Below are positions 1 through 5,038 of a DNA stretch of 5,038 nucleotides, one piece after another (positions within the stretch are counted from its first letter, which is position 1; each line of letters begins with the position of its first letter). The stretch lies in contig CAMGDK010000104.1 in the NCBI GenBank assembly GCA_946042285.1, positions 1-5,038 on the forward strand. Reading direction: 5' to 3'. A model generated the notes under the pieces. That model searched no databases, was not told the DNA's origin, and worked only from the letters and a program-made list of their open reading frames with translations. This DNA is from an uncultured Clostridia bacterium. GTDB lineage: Bacteria > Bacillota > Clostridia > Oscillospirales > Acutalibacteraceae. A program made the position numbers and the translations under genes.

Positions 1-14
1 AGGCGAAAAACGCC

Positions 15-49
15 AAAAATGGCTTAGACTCGATGTCTAAGCCATTTTT
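15..49. terminator. Perfect 15-bp hairpin, probable bidirectional intrinsic terminator
   Basis: Positions 15-29 are exactly complementary to 35-49, with a 5-nt loop TCGAT (30-34). The arms carry an A5 run at one outer end and a T5 run at the other, so the hairpin has a U-tract when transcribed from either strand. It probably ends a gene lying left of the window; which strand it serves cannot be decided. A second small hairpin, GGCG-A5-CGCC, sits directly before it at 2-14. Confidence 0.75.
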
Positions 50-158
50 CATATCGTCAGGTCGCTGTAATTATTTCGGGCGGTAATATCCACCTCTACG
101 AGCCATTTCTGATTTTTATACTTTCGGCGTGGTTCAGCCCACTTTATCGACAGTCTGT
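50..158. other. Non-coding spacer between two hairpins, no gene identified
   Basis: No convincing gene is visible here. One minus-strand frame is free of stops from 189 to the TGA at 49-51 but has no ATG and runs through the terminator hairpin. One plus-strand frame is open from 28 to 222 but also lacks a start and runs into the promoter. A minus-strand 11-codon ATG reading frame (106 down to 71) encodes MARRGGYYRPK, without a recognisable ribosome binding site. With its flanking hairpins the block could be a dispersed intergenic repeat or a small RNA, but neither is demonstrated. Confidence 0.4.
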
Positions 159-187
159 GACAGGCATCATTGTGCCTGTCTTTTTTT
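159..187 (+). terminator. Intrinsic (rho-independent) terminator
   Basis: GACAGGCA (159-166) pairs perfectly with TGCCTGTC (173-180) around a 6-nt loop TCATTG, and seven Ts follow directly (181-187). This GC-containing 8-bp stem plus T7 is a textbook + strand terminator. It ends transcription entering from the left just before the promoter at 198-226, so the transporter unit that follows is transcriptionally insulated. Confidence 0.85.
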
Positions 188-197
188 GTTTAGTTTA

Positions 198-226
198 TTT
201 ACTTTTGTCGGTTAAATATGTATAAT
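198..226 (+). promoter_or_regulatory. Sigma-A-type promoter for the transporter unit
   Basis: The -35 box TTTACT (198-203; four of six matches to TTGACA) is followed by a 17-nt spacer and a perfect -10 box TATAAT (221-226). Transcription would start near 233-234, giving a leader of about 54 nt before the ATG at 288. It lies directly after the intrinsic terminator, as expected for the start of a new unit. No convincing operator or cre site was seen. Confidence 0.7.
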
Positions 227-276
227 TACCTTATGATACCAAGATGTGTGCGAAATCATGTATTTCGATTGTCAAA

Positions 277-282
277 AGGAGG
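277..282 (+). promoter_or_regulatory. Shine-Dalgarno site that fixes the start of the GPH transporter
   Basis: A perfect AGGAGG lies 5 nt before the ATG at 288. The frame is open further upstream, with a GTG at 246 and an ATG at 258, but neither has a comparable site. The extra N-terminal residues they would add are unlike the family, whose proteins begin shortly before the first conserved helix. The start at 288 is therefore preferred. Confidence 0.85.
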
Positions 283-287
283 ATTTT

Positions 288-1703
288 ATGGGGAACAAAA
301 TCTTAACTCACGGTATTAAATTTAAAGACAAGATAGGATACGCCATGGGTGATATGGGCGGACTGCTCACATTTTCGCTCGTTGGCGCATTTCAAAATAA
401 ATTTTACACAGATGTTCTTAACATCAGTCCGGCAAAAATAATTACTCTTATCTTAGTCGCTCGACTTTGGGATGCAATCAACGATCCTATTTGGGGTGCG
501 TTTATCGACTCTCGCAAGCCGACAAAGCAGGGCAAATTCAGGCCGTATATATTCTGGTTTTCCATTCCGCTTGCAGTGTCGGCAGTGCTGATGTTTACGG
601 TTATACCGGGCTTGAGCGAAGCAAAGTATTTGCTTTTTGCCTATATAACATATATCCTTTACGGAATGATGTACACTGCGGTTAACATTCCATACGGCTC
701 GCTCGCGTCAGTTGTAACAGATGATGAAAAGGAGCGTTCGTCGCTCTCTATGTGGCGCTCAATCGGTGCAGGCATCGGCGGACTGCCGGGTACGATTCTT
801 CTGCCTATGATTGTTTACACAACAACAATAAGTGCCGACGGTACAAAAATTCAAACGCTTAACGGTTCAAGGCTTACAATCGGAGTAACGATTTTGGCAG
901 TTATTTCGGTTGCCGTGTTCCTTTGTCACTACAAGCTTACAAAGGAACGAATTGCTCCTGCAAAAAAGCAAAAGAGCGAGTACAATGTTTTCAAAACCAT
1001 CGGCGACCTTCTCAAAAACAGACCGTTTGTTATGCTGAGCCTTGCGGCAATGCTTTTAATGGCATTTCAGTTTTATTATCAGTCAACATACACTTATTTG
1101 TTTGCCGATTATTATCATAATGCAGGTCTTTATTCAATGGTTACGATTTGCACATATCTTCCCATGGCAATCCTTATTCCTATCATGAATAAGCTTATTG
1201 ACAGATTCGGCAAAAAGGAGCTTTGCGCCTTCGGCATGGCGTTTGCTTCAATCGCAAGCTTCGTGCTTTTCTTCATCAAAACAGGCAATCCTTATGTATT
1301 TTTAGTGTTCACATTCTTATCCGGTCTCGGTCAAACATTTCTTGTGCTTGAAATATGGGCGCTCGTTATGGATGTTATCGACTATCACGAAATCAGAACA
1401 CATCGTACCGAGGAGGGCACTGCCTATGCATTTATTTCGTTTACAAGAAAGCTTGGTCAAACGCTTGCCGGTGTTGGATTAAACGCTTTGCTTGCAGTTA
1501 TTCATTACAGCAGTGATGCCTCTGCAAACGGTCAGGCATTGCCGGATGATGTGCTTGATAAGCTTTACGGCATCTCAACTCTTGTTCCTGCTGTCATTCT
1601 CGGACTTATGGCGGTTATACTCGCTTTCGGATATAATCTTTCAAAGAAGAGGCTCGTATCTCTGCACAGGGAGATTGAGGAGATTAGACAGAATAAGGAA
1701 TAG
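288..1703 (+). CDS. GPH-family (MelB-like) MFS cation symporter
   Basis: Integral membrane transporter of the glycoside-pentoside-hexuronide:cation symporter family, 471 aa with about 12 predicted transmembrane helices, a usual length for the family. Visible hallmarks are the N-terminal YAMGDMGG segment (residues 18-24), the helix-II motif WDAINDPIWG (61-70) whose D62 and D66 match the cation-site aspartates D55/D59 of E. coli MelB, the central cytoplasmic loop (about 215-245), and MDVIDYHE (361-368) followed by SFTRKLGQ (384-391), where K388 matches the MelB helix-XI lysine. N133 in AVNIPYGSL appears to replace MelB D124, as in many non-melibiose members. Members mostly import sugars or glycosides with Na+ or H+, but the substrate cannot be read here. 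The start at 288 is set by AGGAGG. It is first in a two-gene unit with the DMT transporter and has its own promoter. Family assignment is strong; substrate unknown. Confidence 0.92.
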   Translation: MGNKILTHGIKFKDKIGYAMGDMGGLLTFSLVGAFQNKFYTDVLNISPAKIITLILVARLWDAINDPIWGAFIDSRKPTKQGKFRPYIFWFSIPLAVSAVLMFTVIPGLSEAKYLLFAYITYILYGMMYTAVNIPYGSLASVVTDDEKERSSLSMWRSIGAGIGGLPGTILLPMIVYTTTISADGTKIQTLNGSRLTIGVTILAVISVAVFLCHYKLTKERIAPAKKQKSEYNVFKTIGDLLKNRPFVMLSLAAMLLMAFQFYYQSTYTYLFADYYHNAGLYSMVTICTYLPMAILIPIMNKLIDRFGKKELCAFGMAFASIASFVLFFIKTGNPYVFLVFTFLSGLGQTFLVLEIWALVMDVIDYHEIRTHRTEEGTAYAFISFTRKLGQTLAGVGLNALLAVIHYSSDASANGQALPDDVLDKLYGISTLVPAVILGLMAVILAFGYNLSKKRLVSLHREIEEIRQNKE

Positions 1704-1709
1704 TTGATT

Positions 1710-2633
1710 ATGATAAAGCTTTACAGCAATAAGAAGCTGCTGCCGCCGCTTGCACTGATGTGCGCAGTCTTATGGGCAATGGCATATCCCTTAATAAAGC
1801 TCGGGTATCAGGAAATGTGCGTTGCATCGGATGATTTGGGCGGCAAGATTTTGTTTGGCGGTGTACGATTTTTCTTTGCAGGATTGTTAGTTCTGCTATT
1901 CAATTTTAAAAGCAGTATAAAGACAAGAATAACAAAAAACGCTTTTTGGTGGATATTGCTTTTTGCGTTGATAAATACATCGCTTCACTATATGTTTTCT
2001 TATATCGGGCTCGGGCATGTTCAAAGCTCGAGAGGTACCATTTTGGACTCAACAGGCAGCTTTATGCTTATTATATTGTCATGCATAATGTTTGCCGATG
2101 ACAAAATGAGTATTTACAAGGTGCTTGGTTGCATTTTAGGCTTTGGCGGAATCGTTTTAATAAATATTCAGCCGAATGAAAGCCTGTTTGAAAACATCTC
2201 ATTCAGCGGTGACGGAATGATTTTTTTGAACGCCGTTTGTGCCGCGTTTGGAGGAGTTGTCAGCAGGATTGTGTCGAAGAAAGCCGACATGACCTTTGCA
2301 ACAGGACTGAGCATGGCTGTCGGCGGTGCGATTATGTGCGCCGTAGCGCTGATTATTAAGCCTAATGCTGCTTGGAGAATGTCCGTTAAGGCGGTACTGA
2401 TTATCATTGCGTTGACTGCAATATCAGCCGTCAGCTTTACGGTATATAATTCGCTTCTTGCGTATCATCCCATAAGCACGGTTGCAATATATAATGCGTT
2501 TATTCCGATTTTCGGCGTTATGTTTTCTGCAGTAATTCTAAATGAGCAGATGTCATATAAATATTATGTGGCAGGCATTATGGTTACGGTAGGTATTGCC
2601 TTGGCAAACAAAAAAGCAAAGGACAGAAAATAA
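1710..2633 (+). CDS. DMT superfamily (EamA-type) transporter
   Basis: Predicted 10-helix inner-membrane transporter of the drug/metabolite transporter superfamily, 307 aa, the normal size for two tandem EamA domains (about 13-152 and 168-300). The second repeat ends in the characteristic form FGVMFSAVILNEQMS (268-282), with E279 at the usual helix-9 end, followed by a glycine-rich last helix (about 286-300). The C-terminus is a short basic tail (KKAKDRK), expected to face the cytoplasm. The ATG at 1710 is preferred to a TTG at 1704 because AAGGA (1695-1699) is 10 nt away from the former and only 4 nt from the latter. It starts 6 nt after the GPH gene's stop, so the two are very probably co-transcribed. 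Family members mostly export amino acids or metabolites, or take them up; the substrate here is unknown. A weak 5-bp hairpin with a T6 run follows the stop and is not a convincing terminator. Confidence 0.88.
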   Translation: MIKLYSNKKLLPPLALMCAVLWAMAYPLIKLGYQEMCVASDDLGGKILFGGVRFFFAGLLVLLFNFKSSIKTRITKNAFWWILLFALINTSLHYMFSYIGLGHVQSSRGTILDSTGSFMLIILSCIMFADDKMSIYKVLGCILGFGGIVLINIQPNESLFENISFSGDGMIFLNAVCAAFGGVVSRIVSKKADMTFATGLSMAVGGAIMCAVALIIKPNAAWRMSVKAVLIIIALTAISAVSFTVYNSLLAYHPISTVAIYNAFIPIFGVMFSAVILNEQMSYKYYVAGIMVTVGIALANKKAKDRK

Positions 2634-2652
2634 ACGATTTTGTAAAAAAATG

Positions 2653-2681
2653 TTTACTTTTTTGCTTTAATGTATTATTAT
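2653..2681 (+). promoter_or_regulatory. Sigma-A-type promoter for the dat-cyclase-pxpB unit
   Basis: TTTACT (2653-2658) and TATTAT (2676-2681; five of six matches to TATAAT) are separated by 17 nt. The -35 box and spacing are identical to those of the promoter at 198-226. The predicted transcription start is near 2688, immediately before the hairpin at 2689-2721, leaving a leader of about 60 nt. The surrounding DNA is very AT-rich, so the exact -10 register is less certain (a TATATT lies a few bases downstream). Confidence 0.6.
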
Positions 2682-2688
2682 ATTAAGA

Positions 2689-2721
2689 GAGCAACGGAGT
2701 TCTGAGGGCACTCTGTTGCTC
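2689..2721 (+). promoter_or_regulatory. 12-bp hairpin in the dat leader (5' stabiliser, attenuator or terminator)
   Basis: GAGCAACGGAGT (2689-2700) pairs with ACTCTGTTGCTC (2710-2721) over all 12 positions, one being a G-U wobble, around a 9-nt loop TCTGAGGGC. It is followed by CGTTTCATTTT and then the AGGAGG ribosome site (2732-2737) of the aminotransferase gene. The hairpin would form almost at the 5' end of an mRNA begun at the promoter above. The downstream T-run is interrupted, so termination would be inefficient. It might protect the mRNA, act as an attenuator, or weakly end transcription from the upstream transporter unit. Confidence 0.6.
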
Positions 2722-2747
2722 GTTTCATTTTAGGAGGATTTAAGAAT

Positions 2748-3599
2748 ATGAAAAACTTAGGCTATTACAACGGAAAATATGACGAAATTGAAAGCATGAG
2801 CATACCTATGCTTGACAGAGTTTGTTGGTTTGGTGACGGTGTTTACGATGCTACATATTCACATAATCACAAAATCTTTGATTTAGATGCTCATATTAAC
2901 AGATTTTACAACAGCGCAAAGCTTCTTGACATTGATATGCCAATGGAAAAGGAGGAGTTTGTTGCGCTTCTTAAGGATTTAGTGCTTAAGGTTGACGACG
3001 GCGACCAGTTTGTATATATGCAGGTTACTCGCGGCTCGGGACTGAGAGGTCATGTTTATTGCAAGGGTGACCAGAATAAGACAAATCTTTGGATTACACT
3101 TACTCCGTCGCCTGTTGCCGATACATACAAGCCGATTGATGTAATAACCTATGAGGATAAGAGATTTCAATACTGCAATGTTAAAACATTAAATTTAATT
3201 CCGTCTTGTCTTGCGGCAACCGCAGCGGCAAGAAGTGATTGTGAGGAGGCAATCTTCCATAGGGGTGACATTGTTACCGAATGTGCTCATTCCAATGTGT
3301 CAATCTTCAAGGATAACAAGGTAATCACTCACCCGCTTGATGACAAGGTGCTTCCGGGTACGGCAAGAATAAGATTGCTTGCATTCGCTCAAAGGCTTGG
3401 ATACGGCGTTGAGGAAAGAGAATATACTCTTGACGAGCTGATGAATGCCGATGAAATTGTTGTTCATTCAACAGGCTCATTCTGTATCCCTGTTAAAACA
3501 GTTGACGGCAAGGCAGTAGGCGGCAAGGCACCGGAGATGCTAAAGACAATTCAGGATGCGCTTGTTGCGGATTTTGAGGAGCAGTGTAAGGCTGACTGA
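2748..3599 (+). CDS. dat: D-amino-acid aminotransferase (PLP fold type IV)
   Basis: PLP-dependent class IV aminotransferase, expected to be cytosolic, catalysing D-alanine + 2-oxoglutarate <-> pyruvate + D-glutamate with relaxed specificity. Its 283 aa match the Bacillus D-amino-acid aminotransferase length. Visible features are FGDGVYD (28-34) with Y33, R52 in HINRFY for the PLP phosphate, VTRGSGLRGH (93-102), the PLP lysine K146 in NVKTLNL, and E178 in VTECAHSN. Y33, R100 and H102 match the Y31/R98/H100 carboxylate trap of the D-specific enzyme, which argues for D-amino acids over a branched-chain aminotransferase or aminodeoxychorismate lyase. The usual G-I-T-R phosphate loop reads G-T-A-R (204-207). 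Start ATG has AGGAGG 10 nt upstream. It heads a unit with a D-glutamate cyclase-like gene 13 nt downstream, supporting D-Glu as product or substrate. Family is very likely; preferred substrate is inferred. Confidence 0.88.
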   Translation: MKNLGYYNGKYDEIESMSIPMLDRVCWFGDGVYDATYSHNHKIFDLDAHINRFYNSAKLLDIDMPMEKEEFVALLKDLVLKVDDGDQFVYMQVTRGSGLRGHVYCKGDQNKTNLWITLTPSPVADTYKPIDVITYEDKRFQYCNVKTLNLIPSCLAATAAARSDCEEAIFHRGDIVTECAHSNVSIFKDNKVITHPLDDKVLPGTARIRLLAFAQRLGYGVEEREYTLDELMNADEIVVHSTGSFCIPVKTVDGKAVGGKAPEMLKTIQDALVADFEEQCKAD

Positions 3600-3612
3600 A
3601 TAGGAGTACAAA

Positions 3613-4674
3613 ATGGATAAAAGAGAATTAACTCTTCTTAACATAGGAGAAAATCTTGATTCTTTAATGAATCTTGATCCAAGGGGATACGGCGTTTGCC
3701 GAATTCTGTATGACGGCTCAAGAAAATATACAGGTGAGCCTACATCAACTCATGCCGCAAAGGGACTCGTTAAGAATGTCAAGGCAGGCGAGAAGGTATA
3801 TATTTTAACCGGATTTATTCTTCTTCCGTGGGAGGAGGCTGAAACGGACGGCATCATCTCATCAACGATGCTTGCTCGATTTTTGATTAGGGCGTTCGGT
3901 GCAAAGCCTGTTATGATTGTTCCCGAGCAGTGCACAAAGGCAGTAATTGCCATGAGCAAGGTGCTTGGCTTTTATGTCACTACCGATATTGATAACATCG
4001 GCGACAACGAGGCTTGCATTGTTGAATTTACAAAATCAATGGATGAAGCGCCTGTGCAGGCAGATGAGATTTTATCTCACGGCTTACCGTGTGCCGTCAT
4101 CTCAAACGAAGCACCCGGTAGAAATAAAAACGGATATTATCATAATGCAGTCGGTGTAAACACAACAGATGTAGAGGCTAAATACGATGTTCTGTTTAAG
4201 AAATGTCAGGACCTCGGAATATATAATCTTTCAATAGGTGATTTGGGTAACGAAATCGGCATGGCAGCTATTGAGGAGCATATCAGAGAGTATATACCCT
4301 ACGCCGAGGAGGGCGGCTGCAAGGCAGGCACGGGATTTGGTATTTTAGCCGATTCTGCTGCCGATAATATTATCACTGCCACTTGCTCCGATTGGGGCTG
4401 TAATGCTCTTATGGCGGCGACTGCATTTTTACTCGGTGATACGGAATTGTTCCACACTCAGCAGGAGCAGTCTGTTGCCATGGATGCCGCTGCTCAGGCA
4501 GGTATGCTTGATATGTACGGCGAGGCAAGACCTTTTATAGACGGAATAGGTAAAAATATAAATCTTCCTATGGTTTCAATGATGAAGGCGCTTATTGAGT
4601 ATCCTCCTACTGTTGAGGACAAGACACAGGCGTGGTTTGAAAATACACTCAAAAAGGGATTTTTTACAAGATGA
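3613..4674 (+). CDS. Stand-alone DUF4392 / D-glutamate cyclase C-terminal-domain protein
   Basis: A 353-aa protein, apparently cytosolic, of the DUF4392 family, homologous to the C-terminal half of mammalian mitochondrial D-glutamate cyclase (DGLUCY), which converts D-glutamate to 5-oxo-D-proline and water. Motifs seen are ILTGF (64-68), the acidic EAETDG (75-80) before a Rossmann-like segment, SNEAPGRNKNGYYHNAVG (164-181), the strongly conserved-looking IGDLGNEIGMA (208-218) and ADNIITATCSDWGCNAL (249-265). There is no signal peptide or membrane segment, and the N-terminal DUF1445 half of the mammalian enzyme is absent from this protein. AGGAG (3602-3606) lies 6 nt before the ATG. It sits 13 nt after dat and overlaps pxpB by 4 nt, so the three are surely one operon. 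Neighbours acting on D-Glu and on 5-oxoproline make cyclase activity the leading hypothesis. Family assignment is confident; activity is inferred. Confidence 0.85.
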   Translation: MDKRELTLLNIGENLDSLMNLDPRGYGVCRILYDGSRKYTGEPTSTHAAKGLVKNVKAGEKVYILTGFILLPWEEAETDGIISSTMLARFLIRAFGAKPVMIVPEQCTKAVIAMSKVLGFYVTTDIDNIGDNEACIVEFTKSMDEAPVQADEILSHGLPCAVISNEAPGRNKNGYYHNAVGVNTTDVEAKYDVLFKKCQDLGIYNLSIGDLGNEIGMAAIEEHIREYIPYAEEGGCKAGTGFGILADSAADNIITATCSDWGCNALMAATAFLLGDTELFHTQQEQSVAMDAAAQAGMLDMYGEARPFIDGIGKNINLPMVSMMKALIEYPPTVEDKTQAWFENTLKKGFFTR

Positions 4675-5038
4675 TTTACTCTTTTTTGCATAATGCAGAC
4701 ACTGCTGTTACAGTTCAATTTAAAAGTGAAATAAGCGAAGAGGTCAATTCTCAGGTTACTGCATTGGCAAAAAGAATTGAGCAAAAGAAAATATCAGGCG
4801 TGATTGAGCTTGTCCCGACATTTTCTTCATTAACAGTGTTTTATGATTGCTCTGTTATCAGCGCAAGGACATTGGAGAAAAGAATTAAAAGGCTCATAAA
4901 TAAAAAATCAAACAAGGGCAAAAGCGTGTCAAGAGTATGGAATATTCCTGTTTGCTACGACGATGAGTTTGCTCTTGATATGGCAAATGTTTGCGCTCAT
5001 ACGGGACTTGACAGAGATGAGGTTATCAGGCTTCATAC
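4671..5038 (+). CDS. pxpB: 5-oxoprolinase subunit PxpB (KipI family), 3'-truncated by window end
   Basis: The first 122 codons of a PxpB/KipI protein run off the window; the family is usually about 220-245 aa, so roughly half is present. PxpB acts with PxpA and PxpC in the ATP-dependent hydrolysis of 5-oxoproline to glutamate. In B. subtilis the homologue KipI also inhibits the sporulation kinase KinA. Recognisable segments are ADTAVTVQF (9-17), SGVIELVPTFSSLTVFYD (42-59), and NIPVCYDDEF (91-100) followed by AHTGLDRDEVIRLH (109-122), the typical entry to the cyclophilin-like C-terminal part. The start ATG overlaps the cyclase stop (ATGA, 4671-4674), indicating translational coupling; a modest AAGGGA lies about 11 nt upstream. 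pxpC and pxpA would be expected just beyond the window, which cannot be seen. Confidence 0.87.
   Translation, partial: MIYSFLHNADTAVTVQFKSEISEEVNSQVTALAKRIEQKKISGVIELVPTFSSLTVFYDCSVISARTLEKRIKRLINKKSNKGKSVSRVWNIPVCYDDEFALDMANVCAHTGLDRDEVIRLH

Noticed and set aside
71..106. Minus-strand 11-codon peptide MARRGGYYRPK
   Set aside because: It begins with ATG but has no Shine-Dalgarno site and is too short to support as a gene; kept only as a note on the spacer.
28..225. Plus-strand open frame with a hydrophobic C-terminal stretch
   Set aside because: It has no suitable start, runs through both terminator hairpins and ends inside the -10 box of the promoter.
246..287. Upstream extension of the GPH transporter to GTG 246 or ATG 258
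   Set aside because: The perfect AGGAGG at 277-282 lies inside the extension and is correctly placed for ATG 288; the extra residues do not resemble the family N-terminus.
2168..2407. Minus-strand open frame within the DMT transporter gene
   Set aside because: It is antisense to a membrane-protein gene with clear family features and has no recognisable content.
2642..2663. Weak hairpin GTAAA/TTTAC followed by six Ts after the DMT gene
   Set aside because: The stem is only 5 bp and AT-rich and overlaps the -35 box; it is too unstable to call a terminator.
2748..3599. Branched-chain aminotransferase or aminodeoxychorismate lyase as alternatives for the class IV enzyme
   Set aside because: The Tyr, Arg and His carboxylate trap of the D-specific enzyme is intact, and the neighbour is a D-glutamate cyclase-like gene.
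4494..4784. Minus-strand open frame across the cyclase-pxpB junction
   Set aside because: It is a shadow of two well-recognised overlapping + strand genes, with no recognisable family of its own.

Overview
The window looks like chromosomal DNA of a low-to-moderate GC Firmicute, most likely an anaerobic gut-type Clostridia member (Oscillospiraceae/Ruminococcaceae-like). The grounds are AGGAGG ribosome binding sites, Gram-positive-style sigma-A promoters, intrinsic terminators with T-tracts, and the resemblance of the proteins to Bacillus/Clostridia families. The taxonomic guess is inference; there is no rRNA or marker gene here.

Layout, all on the + strand. Positions 1-187 are non-coding, bounded by a perfect 15-bp hairpin (15-49) and a classic intrinsic terminator (159-187). 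A sigma-A promoter (198-226) then drives a two-gene transporter unit: a GPH-family (melibiose-carrier-like) symporter (288-1703) followed 6 nt later by a 10-TM DMT/EamA-family transporter (1710-2633). A 114-nt gap holds a second promoter (2653-2681) with the same TTTACT -35 box and 17-nt spacer, then a 12-bp hairpin near the predicted 5' end of the new transcript (2689-2721). The second unit encodes a D-amino-acid aminotransferase (2748-3599), a stand-alone DUF4392 / D-glutamate-cyclase-like protein (3613-4674, 13-nt gap) and, by an ATGA overlap, 5-oxoprolinase subunit B (PxpB/KipI; 4671 to beyond the window end).

How the genes may work together: D-amino-acid aminotransferase interconverts D-Ala/2-oxoglutarate and D-Glu/pyruvate. 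D-glutamate cyclase turns D-Glu into 5-oxo-D-proline. The Pxp complex opens 5-oxoproline with ATP to give glutamate. The tight packing suggests a D-glutamate -> 5-oxoproline -> glutamate route, either for recycling or disposing of peptidoglycan D-amino acids or for controlling the D-Glu pool. This is the most interesting content of the window. The individual families are known, but their assembly into a compact operon, and the stereochemical question it raises (described PxpABC acts on the L form), deserve a closer look. The two transporters may or may not serve this pathway; their substrates cannot be read from sequence.
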